Shown here piece by piece: positions 8,566 to 16,945 of a DNA stretch of 64,000 nucleotides. Within the stretch, counting starts at the first letter, position 1. Every line of letters starts with the position of its first letter. The notes beneath the pieces are model-generated. The model searched no databases, was not told the origin of the DNA, and was given only the letters and a program-made list of their open reading frames with translations. Source of the DNA: Gilvirhabdus luticola (GTDB taxonomy: Bacteria > Bacteroidota > Bacteroidia > Flavobacteriales > Flavobacteriaceae); assembly GCF_032583975.1 (NCBI RefSeq), contig NZ_JAWHTF010000001.1, one strand, 5' to 3'. The translations under genes were made by a program, and so were the position numbers.

Positions 8566-9130
8566 TTGGAAATAAAACAGATTCGACAACTTTTGGAAAA
8601 TGCTCCATTTCTAAAACATGTATTTTTTTCGCGATATCCTCTTCATTATCCAGTGAGTCAATATAGCAATGAGTTTGAAAAATAATTGCGCCATCATCAT
8701 AATTTTCGTTCACATAATGAACAGTAATACCTGTTCTTACTTCTTTATTTCTTAATACAGCTTCGTGTACATACTTGCCGTACATACCTTTCCCGCCATA
8801 TTTTGGTAAAAGAGAAGGATGGATATTTATGATTTTATTTGGAAACTTCTTTAAAATGTCTTCAGGAATTTTCCATAAAAACCCAGCTAGAACAATTAAA
8901 TCTGGGTTCAATGATTTTAAAACCTTGAGCACTTTATGATTTTCAATAAAATCTTCCTTATTAAAAACAGTTGTATTTACACCAAAACGCAAACAACGTT
9001 GTAAAACTTTAGCACGAGGATTGTTGGTAAGCACATGAATAACAGATACATTATCTCTGTTGTGAAAAAACTTAATTAAATTTTCAGCATTAGTTCCACT
9101 TCCGGAAGCAAAAATTACAACACGTTTCAT
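8558..9130 (-). CDS. purN: Phosphoribosylglycinamide formyltransferase
   Basis: Third step of purine synthesis: transfers a formyl group from 10-formyltetrahydrofolate to GAR. The 190-aa protein is of normal length. The N-terminal phosphate loop reads FASGSGTNAENL, the catalytic Asn and His region reads NIHPSLLPKYGGKGMYG, and the HYVNENYDDGAII segment supplies the essential His and Asp. It is first of a short minus-strand unit with rnhA. It lies divergent from acpP across 183 bp, an arrangement in which purine and fatty-acid genes face away from each other. Confidence 0.93.
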   Translation of the reverse strand: MKRVVIFASGSGTNAENLIKFFHNRDNVSVIHVLTNNPRAKVLQRCLRFGVNTTVFNKEDFIENHKVLKVLKSLNPDLIVLAGFLWKIPEDILKKFPNKIINIHPSLLPKYGGKGMYGKYVHEAVLRNKEVRTGITVHYVNENYDDGAIIFQTHCYIDSLDNEEDIAKKIHVLEMEHFPKVVESVLFPNG

Positions 9131-9274
9131 TTACAGACAATAATGTTAAAATTATTGGACAAAAAAAAGAATAATTATTAACAATTAGAAGGCTTAAAAG
9201 GAAATACTTCAATGTATTTTTATTAAATTACCAACACTTTTCAAACTAAAGGTGTGTATTAAAATAAAGTTTTT

Positions 9275-9282
9275 TATTTTTG
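9275..9282 (+). promoter_or_regulatory. -7 element upstream of acpP
   Basis: TATTTTTG fits TAnnTTTG, 31 bp before the acpP start. No convincing -33 TTG is present. Confidence 0.5.
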
Positions 9283-9313
9283 CCTCCTAATTAAAACTTA
9301 AAATTAAAAGATT

Positions 9314-9547
9314 ATGTCAGACATTGCATCAAGAGTAAAAGCGATTATCGTAGACAAATTAGGTGTTGATGAAAACGAAGTGGTTTCAGAAGCTAGCTTC
9401 ACTAACGATTTAGGAGCGGATTCTTTAGACACGGTAGAATTAATTATGGAATTTGAAAAAGAATTTGATATTCAGATTCCAGATGATCAAGCTGAAAACA
9501 TTGCGACAGTTGGTCAAGCTATATCATATATAGAAGCTGCAAAATAA
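9314..9547 (+). CDS. acpP: Acyl carrier protein
   Basis: 77-aa acidic carrier that holds growing fatty acyl chains on a phosphopantetheine arm. The attachment site is Ser37 in GADSLDTVELIM, followed by the usual helix II/III residues FEKEFDIQIPD. Length and charge are typical. It is directly followed after 12 bp by fabF and then rnc, the classic acpP-fabF-rnc order seen across bacteria, so the three are very probably one transcript. Confidence 0.97.
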   Translation: MSDIASRVKAIIVDKLGVDENEVVSEASFTNDLGADSLDTVELIMEFEKEFDIQIPDDQAENIATVGQAISYIEAAK

Positions 9548-9559
9548 GCGATAAGATTT

Positions 9560-10810
9560 ATGGAATTAAGGCGAGTTGTAGTTACAGGTCTAGGCGCTTT
9601 AACACCAATTGGGAATTCCAAAGAAGATTATTGGAATAGCTTAATTAGTGGTAAAAGTGGTGCTGCACCAATAACGTATTTTGATACTGAAAAGTTCAAG
9701 ACAAAATTCGCTTGTGAATTAAAAAATTTTAACGCAACAGATTTTCTTGATAGAAAAGAAGCTCGTAAAATGGATAGGTTTACCCAATATGCAATGGTTG
9801 CTTCAGATGAAGCAATTGCAGATTCTAAACTAGACCTTGACAAAATAAATAAATTACGAGTTGGTGTTATTTGGGGAGCCGGTATTGGAGGGTTAGAAAC
9901 ATTTCAGGACGAAGTATTGAACTTTGCTGCTGGTGATGGGACTCCAAGATTCAACCCCTTTTTTATTCCTAAAATGATTGCAGATATTGCACCAGGCAAT
10001 ATCTCAATTAAGCATGGCTTTATGGGGCCAAATTACACAACGGTATCAGCCTGTGCTTCATCTGCTAATTCAATGATTGATGCTTTAAACTATATTCGTT
10101 TAGGGCATTGTGACGTTATTGTTACTGGAGGAAGTGAAGCAGCAGTTACTATTGCTGGAATGGGTGGTTTTAATGCCATGCATGCACTATCTACCAGAAA
10201 TGATAGTCCAGAAACAGCATCAAGACCTTTTGATGCTAATAGAGATGGATTTGTTTTGGGAGAAGGAGCAGGAGCATTGATTCTTGAGGATTATGAACAT
10301 GCTAAAGCTAGAGGCGCAAAAATTTATGCCGAAGTATTGGGTGGAGGCTTGTCTTCCGATGCATATCACATGACAGCACCGCATCCAGATGGTATAGGTG
10401 TTATTTCGGTGATGCGAAACTGTTTAGAAAATGCTGGATTAAAACCTGAAGATGTTGATCACATCAATACACATGGAACATCTACGCCTTTAGGTGATGT
10501 GGCTGAACTTAAAGCTATAAGTGAAGTTTTTGGTAGTCATGCTAAAAATATTAATATCAATTCAACGAAATCCATGACGGGTCACCTTTTGGGTGCGGCA
10601 GGAGCTATAGAGGCGATAGCATCTATACTGGCCATGGAACATGGAGTGGTTCCTCCAACTATTAATCATACAACTGTTGATGAAAATATAGATCCGGAGT
10701 TAAATTTAACATTAAACAAAGCCCAAAAAAGAGATATTAAAGTCGCGATGAGTAATACATTTGGATTTGGAGGTCATAATGCATGTGTATTATTTAAAAA
10801 AATAGACTGA
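9560..10810 (+). CDS. fabF: 3-oxoacyl-[ACP] synthase II
   Basis: Condenses malonyl-ACP with acyl-ACP in fatty acid elongation. The 416-aa thiolase-fold enzyme has its Cys-His-His triad at Cys165 (TVSACASSAN), His305 (NTHGTSTPLGD) and His342 (KSMTGHLLGAAG). The glycine-rich C-terminal NTFGFGGHNACVLF is present. No substitution in active-site motifs was seen. It is encoded between acpP and rnc. Confidence 0.96.
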   Translation: MELRRVVVTGLGALTPIGNSKEDYWNSLISGKSGAAPITYFDTEKFKTKFACELKNFNATDFLDRKEARKMDRFTQYAMVASDEAIADSKLDLDKINKLRVGVIWGAGIGGLETFQDEVLNFAAGDGTPRFNPFFIPKMIADIAPGNISIKHGFMGPNYTTVSACASSANSMIDALNYIRLGHCDVIVTGGSEAAVTIAGMGGFNAMHALSTRNDSPETASRPFDANRDGFVLGEGAGALILEDYEHAKARGAKIYAEVLGGGLSSDAYHMTAPHPDGIGVISVMRNCLENAGLKPEDVDHINTHGTSTPLGDVAELKAISEVFGSHAKNININSTKSMTGHLLGAAGAIEAIASILAMEHGVVPPTINHTTVDENIDPELNLTLNKAQKRDIKVAMSNTFGFGGHNACVLFKKID

Positions 10811-10819
10811 ATTTATTGA

Positions 10820-11560
10820 ATGAAAAACATTCGCAACATATTGAATTCCCGTTCAAAAGGTAACGGGAATTTTTTTGTGAAATTAACTAAAATATTAGGC
10901 TTTAAACCCAAGAAAACCAAGTATTATCAGACCGCCTTTACCCATCGGTCTATGAACATAAAAGATGATGAAGGCAATGCTATTAATTATGAAAGATTAG
11001 AATTTCTTGGCGATGCCATGCTAGGCGCTGTAATTGCAACTCATTTATATCTAGAAGTTCCAAGTGGAGATGAAGGCTATTTAACAAAAATGCGTTCTAA
11101 AGTAGTTAGCCGAGAACATTTAAATGAACTTGGAAAGGAACTAGAATTGATTGATTTGGTTGAGAGTAAAATCCCAAGTGGTCAATTTGGTGACAATATA
11201 CACGGTAATTTATTTGAAGCATTAATAGGAGCAATATACTTGGATAGAGGATATAAGTACTGTAAAAAATTTATTTACAAACGTGTCATTATTCCATATG
11301 TTGATATAGAAAAGCTGGAAGGAAAAGTTATTAGCTACAAAAGTTTGCTTATAGAATGGTGTCAAAAAGAGAAAAAAACTTTCAACTACCATGTTTACGA
11401 AGATACAGGCAATGATGACGTTATACATTTTGCGGTCAAACTTTCAATAGATAAAAAGGTCATAGCAAAAGCAAGAGCGACCTCAAAAAAGAAAGCAGAA
11501 GAAAAAGTGTCTAAGCGTGCGTTTTTTGTGTTTCAGAACAAGATTTCTAAAATGATATAA
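10820..11560 (+). CDS. rnc: Ribonuclease III
   Basis: Cleaves double-stranded RNA in rRNA maturation and mRNA turnover. The signature ERLEFLGDAMLGAVI lies near residue 45, with the second metal-binding acidic segment GNLFEALIGAIYLDRG near 130, and a C-terminal dsRNA-binding domain (from about KSLLIEWCQKEKK to the KKKAEEKVSKRAF helix). The 246-aa length is typical for Bacteroidota. It starts nine bases after the fabF stop, so it is coupled within that operon. Confidence 0.95.
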   Translation: MKNIRNILNSRSKGNGNFFVKLTKILGFKPKKTKYYQTAFTHRSMNIKDDEGNAINYERLEFLGDAMLGAVIATHLYLEVPSGDEGYLTKMRSKVVSREHLNELGKELELIDLVESKIPSGQFGDNIHGNLFEALIGAIYLDRGYKYCKKFIYKRVIIPYVDIEKLEGKVISYKSLLIEWCQKEKKTFNYHVYEDTGNDDVIHFAVKLSIDKKVIAKARATSKKKAEEKVSKRAFFVFQNKISKMI

Positions 11561-11681
11561 TTTTTTCTCCCTATTATTTATATTTCTCAAACGTTTTCGT
11601 AGTAATATCTATCAAGATTAACGAAAACAAGTAATCATTAAATGTTTTAAATATTATATTTACAATTCATAATTTCCAAAA

Positions 11682-12164
11682 ATGGCGTTGCATAAATTAT
11701 TTGTAGAAGATTTTGACGAAGATTCATTTTTGTTGTTAGCAATACATTGCACTTTAGAAGATTATCGAGTAGCCTATCTTTTAAATAAGCAATTAAAAAT
11801 TAATCTTAAAAGAAAACCACACAATTTGGACTATAAATATACTTCTGCTTCATATTCTATTTATGAATGGGAAAATACCAATCAACAGGTCACTTGGAAT
11901 TTAGTTTCTAATATTTGTAGAAAAGAAGAAGATAGCCTTTCAAGCTCTGGAGGACTATTTAACGGAAAAGAGAAAATTATTAGGACGCACAACTTGATTC
12001 CAGAATATAAAAAAGTAAATTATTTGCTTAAAATCAATAATGAAAATTATCAAATAAGTGAAAAGAAAATTATTGATGATATTCAGGACATACAGCAGAT
12101 TGCAACTGTTTATAGCATTGATGCAAATGAACTAAAATCTAAAGACAATTTAATTTTTAATTAA
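11682..12164 (+). CDS. IPExxxVDY family protein (unknown function)
   Basis: 160-aa cytoplasmic protein with no signal peptide or membrane segment. The motif IPEYKKVNY near residue 108 matches the pattern that names this Bacteroidota family (IPExxxVDY), with Asn in place of Asp. Its role is not established. Its stop overlaps the pyruvate kinase start as TAATG (12162-12166), implying translational coupling; in this window it is the only other member of that operon. A function linked to glycolytic control would be speculation. Confidence 0.8.
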   Translation: MALHKLFVEDFDEDSFLLLAIHCTLEDYRVAYLLNKQLKINLKRKPHNLDYKYTSASYSIYEWENTNQQVTWNLVSNICRKEEDSLSSSGGLFNGKEKIIRTHNLIPEYKKVNYLLKINNENYQISEKKIIDDIQDIQQIATVYSIDANELKSKDNLIFN

Positions 12165-13606
12165 TGCCAAAAATAAAAAAGACAAAAATAGTAGCAACTC
12201 TAGGGCCAGCTTCAAGCTCAAAAGAAATATTAAAAGCGATGTTGGAGGAAGGAGTTGATGTTTTTAGAATTAATTTCTCTCATGCAAATTATTCAGATGT
12301 TGAAGAACGTATTAAAATAATTCGAGAACTCAATGATGAGTATGGTTACAATGCTGCTATATTAGGTGATTTGCAAGGTCCCAAACTTCGTGTTGGCGTT
12401 ATGAAAGAAGAAGTTGTGGTAAATGAAGGAGATGAAATAATTTTTGCTACAGGCGAAAAATTTGAAGGCACAAAAGATCGTGTTTACATGACTTATGATA
12501 GGTTTCCGCAGGACGCAAAATCAGGTGAACGAATTTTATTGGATGATGGTAAACTCATATTTGAAGTAGTTACAACCAATCAAAAAAACGAAGTAAAAGC
12601 TCGAGTTATCCAAGGTGGGCCATTGAAGTCAAAAAAAGGGGTTAATCTTCCTAATACTAATATTTCTCAACCAGCTCTTACCGAAAAGGATATTGAGGAT
12701 GCCATTTTTGCTATTCAACAAAAGGTAGATTGGATTGCATTGTCTTTTGTGAGGCATGCTGAAGATTTGATGCAACTGGAAGAGCTTATAAGAGAACACA
12801 GCGACCACAAAATTCCGATTATTGCTAAAATTGAAAAGCCTGAAGCAGTAGAAAATATTGATAAAATTGTAGCCTATTGTGATGGTTTGATGGTTGCCAG
12901 AGGCGATTTAGGTGTCGAAATTCCAGCTCAAGAAGTTCCGCTTATTCAAAAACAATTGGTCTTAAGAGCAAAACGCGCCAGAATACCTGTGATTATTGCA
13001 ACTCAAATGATGGAGACCATGATTTCCAGCTTAACTCCAACCCGTGCAGAAGTCAATGATGTGGCTAATTCGGTTATGGATGGAGCAGATGCAGTGATGC
13101 TATCTGGAGAAACTTCTGTTGGGACTTATCCTGTTCAAGTAATCAGACAAATGTCTAACATTATAAGAAGTGTTGAAGATTCACCACTTATTCAAGTACC
13201 CCAATCACCACCGCATATTCGCACCAAACGATATATTACAAAATCTATATGCTATCATGCAGCCAATATGGCAAATGAGATAAAAGCCAAAGCCATTTCA
13301 ACCTTAACCAACAGTGGTTATACAGCCTTTCAGATTTCGGCTTGGCGACCTAGTGCACATATTCTGGTGTTTACATCAAACAAACGAATTTTAACACAAC
13401 TTAATTTACTTTGGGGTGTTAAGGCCTTCTATTATGATAAGTTTGTAAGTACTGACGAAACCATAGAAGACGTAAATGCCATTGCCTGTAAAAAAGGCTA
13501 TTTGGAAACTGGCGATATGCTCGTGAGTTTGGCAGCTATGCCAATACAGGAAAAAGGTATGGTAAATACTTTACGAGTTACTGAAATTACAAGCTGTAGT
13601 TTTTAG
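12164..13606 (+). CDS. pyk: Pyruvate kinase
   Basis: Last step of glycolysis: phosphoenolpyruvate plus ADP give pyruvate and ATP. The 480-aa protein starts KTKIVATLGPASSS with the usual N-terminal strand, has INFSHANY for substrate contacts, and the family signature IPIIAKIEKPEAVENID with the catalytic Lys, followed by DGLMVARGDLGVEIP. The B domain and C-terminal regulatory domain are complete. The start overlaps the preceding stop by one base (TAATG). Immediately after its stop comes the repeat-flanked cupin segment, so transcription may end there. Confidence 0.96.
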   Translation: MPKIKKTKIVATLGPASSSKEILKAMLEEGVDVFRINFSHANYSDVEERIKIIRELNDEYGYNAAILGDLQGPKLRVGVMKEEVVVNEGDEIIFATGEKFEGTKDRVYMTYDRFPQDAKSGERILLDDGKLIFEVVTTNQKNEVKARVIQGGPLKSKKGVNLPNTNISQPALTEKDIEDAIFAIQQKVDWIALSFVRHAEDLMQLEELIREHSDHKIPIIAKIEKPEAVENIDKIVAYCDGLMVARGDLGVEIPAQEVPLIQKQLVLRAKRARIPVIIATQMMETMISSLTPTRAEVNDVANSVMDGADAVMLSGETSVGTYPVQVIRQMSNIIRSVEDSPLIQVPQSPPHIRTKRYITKSICYHAANMANEIKAKAISTLTNSGYTAFQISAWRPSAHILVFTSNKRILTQLNLLWGVKAFYYDKFVSTDETIEDVNAIACKKGYLETGDMLVSLAAMPIQEKGMVNTLRVTEITSCSF

Positions 13607-13609
13607 GGT

Positions 13610-13619
13610 TTCGTTTAAC
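13610..13619 (+). repeat. Left 10-bp terminal inverted repeat of the cupin segment
   Basis: TTCGTTTAAC, only four bases after the pyk stop, is repeated perfectly in inverted orientation as GTTAAACGAA at 14362-14371. The two bracket the cupin gene and its flanking hairpins. Confidence 0.6.
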
Positions 13620-13750
13620 GTGTTACGTGTATGATTCCGTTGCGAGAAATCATTGATGATTTCGAAGTAGGAATCGACACTTCACTAAAATACAAAGTTT
13701 CATATAAACGACTAAGGGAGCAATGGATTATACGCGGTGTTGTACGCTGG
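13619..13750. repeat. Hairpin-rich dispersed-repeat-like element downstream of pyk
   Basis: The ends are imperfect inverted repeats: CGTGTATGATTCC at 13626-13638 against GGATTATACGCGG at 13725-13737. Nested inside is a hairpin: GATTCC (13633-13638) with GGAATC (13670-13675), and GAAATCAT with ATGATTTC at 13646-13663. The wording TTATACGCGGTGTTGTACGC resembles a type of intergenic repeat I have seen in flavobacterial genomes, but I could not check copies elsewhere. It has no ORF. A non-autonomous mobile element or recombination-site-like structure is the inference. Confidence 0.5.
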
Positions 13751-13785
13751 CATACTTATTCCAGTTTACCTGATTTTTAAAATAA

Positions 13786-14262
13786 TCAGTTGCTTTTCAA
13801 CTTTTCGGCAACTTCATCGTAATATTCCAGAGTCACTACTTCAGTCCAAGTTGTAGGTTGTCCTCCACTATATAAAGCCAAATATGTTACATCACTAACT
13901 TTGGTTGATGAATGCCAATGTTCGGTATCTTTAGGACATCTAATCACATCTCCTTGTTTAAGTATAACTGTGTCTTTTCCTCTTTCTTGATAATAGGCTT
14001 GGCCATCTACAATGATCAAAACCTGGACCGACGCATGTTTATGCCAATCTAAGGTAGAATTAGCTTTGAAGGTCGCTTTAGTTATGTTATAGCCCAATTC
14101 AGCATCATCATGAATAAGAGCATTCAACCAGGCCTCACCTAGGTATCGAGTATTTGGTGCCTTCGAACCTTCATCCAGATAAGAGGAAACGGAATAATCA
14201 GAATTTTGAGCAAATAAAAGTAAAGGGACTAATACAAACAGGGCTAAAATTGAACTTTTCAT
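13786..14262 (-). CDS. Secreted cupin-domain protein
   Basis: 158-aa protein with a clear signal peptide (MKSSILALFVLVPLLLFAQ). A single small-barrel cupin follows: DWHKHASVQVLIIVDGQAYY gives the first metal-binding His pair, and QGDVIRCPKDTEHWHSS gives the second motif. It resembles periplasmic cupins annotated as carboxymuconolactone-associated or quercetinase-like, but the substrate is unknown. The gene is bracketed by perfect 10-bp inverted repeats and hairpins on both sides and sits oddly between pyk and dinB, which suggests it arrived as a small cassette. Confidence 0.82.
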   Translation of the reverse strand: MKSSILALFVLVPLLLFAQNSDYSVSSYLDEGSKAPNTRYLGEAWLNALIHDDAELGYNITKATFKANSTLDWHKHASVQVLIIVDGQAYYQERGKDTVILKQGDVIRCPKDTEHWHSSTKVSDVTYLALYSGGQPTTWTEVVTLEYYDEVAEKLKSN

Positions 14263-14361
14263 GTTTATTTCTTTGTTTGAGGTTTTATGCTTGCGTACAA
14301 TGTTAGGCTAATCAGTGTTTTATATTTCGACTTCGCTCAATACAGGTTGTTATTAGCCCTA

Positions 14362-14371
14362 GTTAAACGAA
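14362..14371 (-). repeat. Right 10-bp terminal inverted repeat of the cupin segment
   Basis: GTTAAACGAA, the exact reverse complement of 13610-13619. Next to it, GGCTAAT and ATTAGCC form a further 7-bp inverted pair, and TGTTAGGC (14302-14309) resembles a GTTRRRY integron-type core, a resemblance that may be chance. Confidence 0.55.
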
Positions 14372-14403
14372 GTTCGACTATTTTCTGGATTAAAGCAAAT
14401 TAC

Positions 14404-15501
14404 TTAAAAATCAAACTTTAATTGCACACTTACTGTTTTTTGTTCAGGTTCTTTTGTGGTTTCGGTGTTGAGGTTGGAAAGAGAAATACCTAGCAAACGC
14501 ACAGAATTACTCAACGAGTCTTGATACAATAATCCTTTTGCAGTTTCTAAAACCATACTTTTATCACTTATGTAATATGATAATGTTTTACTTCTTGTTT
14601 GCAATGTAAAGTCGCTATACTTTATTTTTAAGGTGACCGTTTTTCCGGTAACTTTACTGTTTTTTAATCGTCTAGAAACCTCTTCAGCAATATGATCTAA
14701 TTTTTCAAGCATAAAGATTTCTGAAGATAAATTTTCATTAAAAGTGCGTTCTGCAGCCAAAGATTTTCGTGTTCTGTTAGGCTTTACTTCACTATTGTGA
14801 ACACCTCTAACCACATGATAGTAATATCTGCCAGATTTACCAAAGTGCTCATCAAGATATTCTAAAGATTTAGACTTTAAGTCTTTTCCTGTAAAAATAC
14901 CTAGTTGATACATTCGTTCTGCAGTAACCTTACCAACACCATAAAATTTTCGGATATCCAACGCCTCTAAAAACCCCAAAACCTCTTCAGGAGTTACAGT
15001 TTTTTGCCCGTTAGGCTTGTTATAGTCGCTAGCGACTTTGGCTACAAATTTATTAATGGAAATGCCTGCCGAAGCCGTTAATCCAACGTCTTTAAAAATG
15101 CGATTCCTTATGTCTTTGGCAATAAGAGTAGCGCTAGGATTTCCCTTTTTGTTTTCTGTAACATCCAAATAAGCTTCATCGAGCGAAAGAGGTTCCACCA
15201 AATCTGTATAATCAAAAAAGATTTTTCTAATTATTCTAGAAATTTCATGATATCTGTCAAAACGAGGTTTTACAAAAATAAGTTCAGGACATAAGATACG
15301 AGCCTTCACACCACTCATGGCACTTTTTACACCAAATTTTCTGGCTTCATAACTTGCAGCACTTACTACACCTCGTTTACTACTTCCGCCAACAGCAAGA
15401 GGCTTACCCTTTAATTCAGGATCATCCATTTGCTCTACAGAGGCATAAAAGGCATCCATATCTACATGAATAATTTTCCGTATTGGTAAATCGTTTGGCA
15501 T
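14404..15501 (-). CDS. dinB: DNA polymerase IV (Y-family translesion polymerase)
   Basis: 365-aa error-prone polymerase that bypasses damaged bases. Catalytic carboxylates are intact: Asp14 in HVDMDAFYASVEQ, and Asp108-Glu109 in LSLDEAYLDVT. The helix-hairpin-helix region (RKFYGVGKVTAERMYQLGI) and little-finger domain follow. The last residues QLKFDF fit a beta-clamp-binding tail. It stands alone on the minus strand, divergent from a CYTH gene. It is one of two Y-family genes in the window; the other (56845-58065) is in an operon with a DnaE-like polymerase and is clearly diverged. Confidence 0.95.
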   Translation of the reverse strand: MPNDLPIRKIIHVDMDAFYASVEQMDDPELKGKPLAVGGSSKRGVVSAASYEARKFGVKSAMSGVKARILCPELIFVKPRFDRYHEISRIIRKIFFDYTDLVEPLSLDEAYLDVTENKKGNPSATLIAKDIRNRIFKDVGLTASAGISINKFVAKVASDYNKPNGQKTVTPEEVLGFLEALDIRKFYGVGKVTAERMYQLGIFTGKDLKSKSLEYLDEHFGKSGRYYYHVVRGVHNSEVKPNRTRKSLAAERTFNENLSSEIFMLEKLDHIAEEVSRRLKNSKVTGKTVTLKIKYSDFTLQTRSKTLSYYISDKSMVLETAKGLLYQDSLSNSVRLLGISLSNLNTETTKEPEQKTVSVQLKFDF

Positions 15502-15609
15502 ACCGTAAATTTATGACATTAATACTAACGTGAGTTCGAGTGTTTTCATTTTTTAAAATGAAAATGTATCGAGAACATTTAAAGATTGCCATTTTCATAG
15601 GAAATAGAG

Positions 15610-16083
15610 ATGACTGAAATAGAACGTAAATTTTTAGTGCTTTCTGAAGCTTTTAAAGAAGAAGCCTTTAAGAAAACGACGATTATTCAAGGATTTTTAA
15701 ACACACATCCAGAACGAACCGTTAGAGTTAGGATTCATGGAAATAAAGGGTTTTTAACTGTAAAAGGAATTTCTTCTGAAGAAGGGCTGTCTCGTTTTGA
15801 ATGGGAAACAGAAATTTCTTTAAAAGAAGCTAGATCCCTGTTAAACTTATGTGAAAAAGGGTTAATTGAGAAAACTAGGTTTGAAGTAAAGGCTGGAAAT
15901 CATATATTTGAAATAGACGAGTTTTTAAAAGATAACCAAGGGTTAATTATTGCTGAAGTTGAATTAAATACTGAAGATGAAAAATTTTCTAAACCAGAAT
16001 GGTTAGGGAAAGAAGTTACAGGAGAGATTAAATATTATAACTCACAGCTAGGCATAAACCCTTATAATACTTGGGAGAAATGA
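15610..16083 (+). CDS. CYTH domain protein (triphosphate tunnel metalloenzyme)
   Basis: 157-aa CYTH protein. The ExExK signature is at residues 3-7 (TEIERKFLV), followed by alternating charged strands such as TVRVRIHGNKGFLTVKG, GLSRFEWETEI and IIAEVELN that line the tunnel. Small bacterial members of this size most often hydrolyse inorganic triphosphate; adenylate cyclase activity is known in some relatives but cannot be assumed. The stop overlaps the start of the next gene as ATGA (16080-16083), so the two are translationally coupled. Confidence 0.88.
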   Translation: MTEIERKFLVLSEAFKEEAFKKTTIIQGFLNTHPERTVRVRIHGNKGFLTVKGISSEEGLSRFEWETEISLKEARSLLNLCEKGLIEKTRFEVKAGNHIFEIDEFLKDNQGLIIAEVELNTEDEKFSKPEWLGKEVTGEIKYYNSQLGINPYNTWEK

Positions 16084-16634
16084 ATAAAATATTCCTATTC
16101 CTTTTTGCGGCAATACTTTTTGTTGCGTGTAAAAAAGAGCAAACAGAAGTTACTTCCGAATTAGAAGGTCCAGATACAGAAGTTATAGAAAAGCCTTTAG
16201 AAGATATTGGAGAAAAGGTTGATAAAGAATCAACTACTATTGAAAAATCAACTCGAGAGATAAAAGAAGAACTTAATGCTAAAGGCTTTAAAACATTTGA
16301 TTATGTAGACGAAAAGACTCAAGACACTATTATAATGCAACAGTACTTTATGGCATTTTTAAAATCAGGACCTATTCGTTCTCAAAATGAAGAAGAAGCT
16401 GCAAGATTGCAAAAGGAACATTTAGCACACTTAAGCAAAATGTACGAATTAGGTTATGCAGATATTTCTGGACCTTTTGGCGACAATGGAGAGATACGAG
16501 GGATTACAATTTATAATGTTCCAACCATCGAAATGGCAGATAGTTTGGCTAATTCAGACCCTATGGTAAAAGCAGGCAGACTGGTCATTGAAGTCCATCC
16601 TTGGTGGGCAGCAAAAGGGTTTCCGTTAAGGTAA
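16080..16634 (+). CDS. Lipoprotein with C-terminal YCII-like domain
   Basis: About 184 aa. The ATG at 16080 is chosen because it makes an ATGA overlap with the CYTH gene and begins directly at the lipoprotein signal (MNKIFLFLFAAILFVAC, lipobox Cys17). A Glu/Lys-rich linker follows (to ~75), then a YCII-type ferredoxin-fold domain (MAFLKSGPIRSQ, HLAHLSKMYELGYADISGPF, GRLVIEVHPWW). YCII domains are normally cytoplasmic, so an envelope-anchored copy is unusual. The last nine bases overlap the convergent ABM gene. Confidence 0.8.
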   Translation: MNKIFLFLFAAILFVACKKEQTEVTSELEGPDTEVIEKPLEDIGEKVDKESTTIEKSTREIKEELNAKGFKTFDYVDEKTQDTIIMQQYFMAFLKSGPIRSQNEEEAARLQKEHLAHLSKMYELGYADISGPFGDNGEIRGITIYNVPTIEMADSLANSDPMVKAGRLVIEVHPWWAAKGFPLR

Positions 16635-16940
16635 TGAATGCTCATATTCTTTCTCAACTTTGCAAATTCTAACATTGTACCAACTGTACCATTGATTTCT
16701 GCCTTTTTGTTGTGCAATTAAATGTTCAGAATTTTGTTTCCACTTTTTTATAGATTCAATATCTTGCCAATAACTTACCGTTATTCCAATGGCGTTTCTA
16801 GCACTATCAATGCCTAAAAAACCATCTTGCTCTTTAGCTAGAGATTCCATTTTCCCTGCCATTTCAGAATAGCCTTCAATATACTCACTTTGTGTAGAAG
16901 TAAAAATAACAGCGTAATACGGTTTGAAAACTTTATTCAT
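16626..16940 (-). CDS. Antibiotic biosynthesis monooxygenase (ABM) family protein
   Basis: 104-aa dimeric alpha-beta barrel protein. YYAVIFTSTQSEY, MAGKMESLAKEQDGFLGIDSAR and ITVSYWQDIESIKKWKQNSEHLIAQ are the standard ABM strands and helices. Members range from heme-degrading enzymes to quinol monooxygenases; no specific catalytic residue is decisive, so the substrate is open. It follows the isoaspartyl peptidase gene on the same strand with only 5 bp between them, so it is probably in its transcript, and it runs convergently into the YCII lipoprotein gene. Confidence 0.85.
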   Translation of the reverse strand: MNKVFKPYYAVIFTSTQSEYIEGYSEMAGKMESLAKEQDGFLGIDSARNAIGITVSYWQDIESIKKWKQNSEHLIAQQKGRNQWYSWYNVRICKVEKEYEHSLP

Positions 16941-16945
16941 TTAAT

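Noticed and set aside
13613..14309. True integron attC sites around the cupin gene (GTTTAAC and GTTAGGC cores)
   Set aside because: The 7-bp cores are short enough to occur by chance and no integrase is in the window; reported only as a resemblance.
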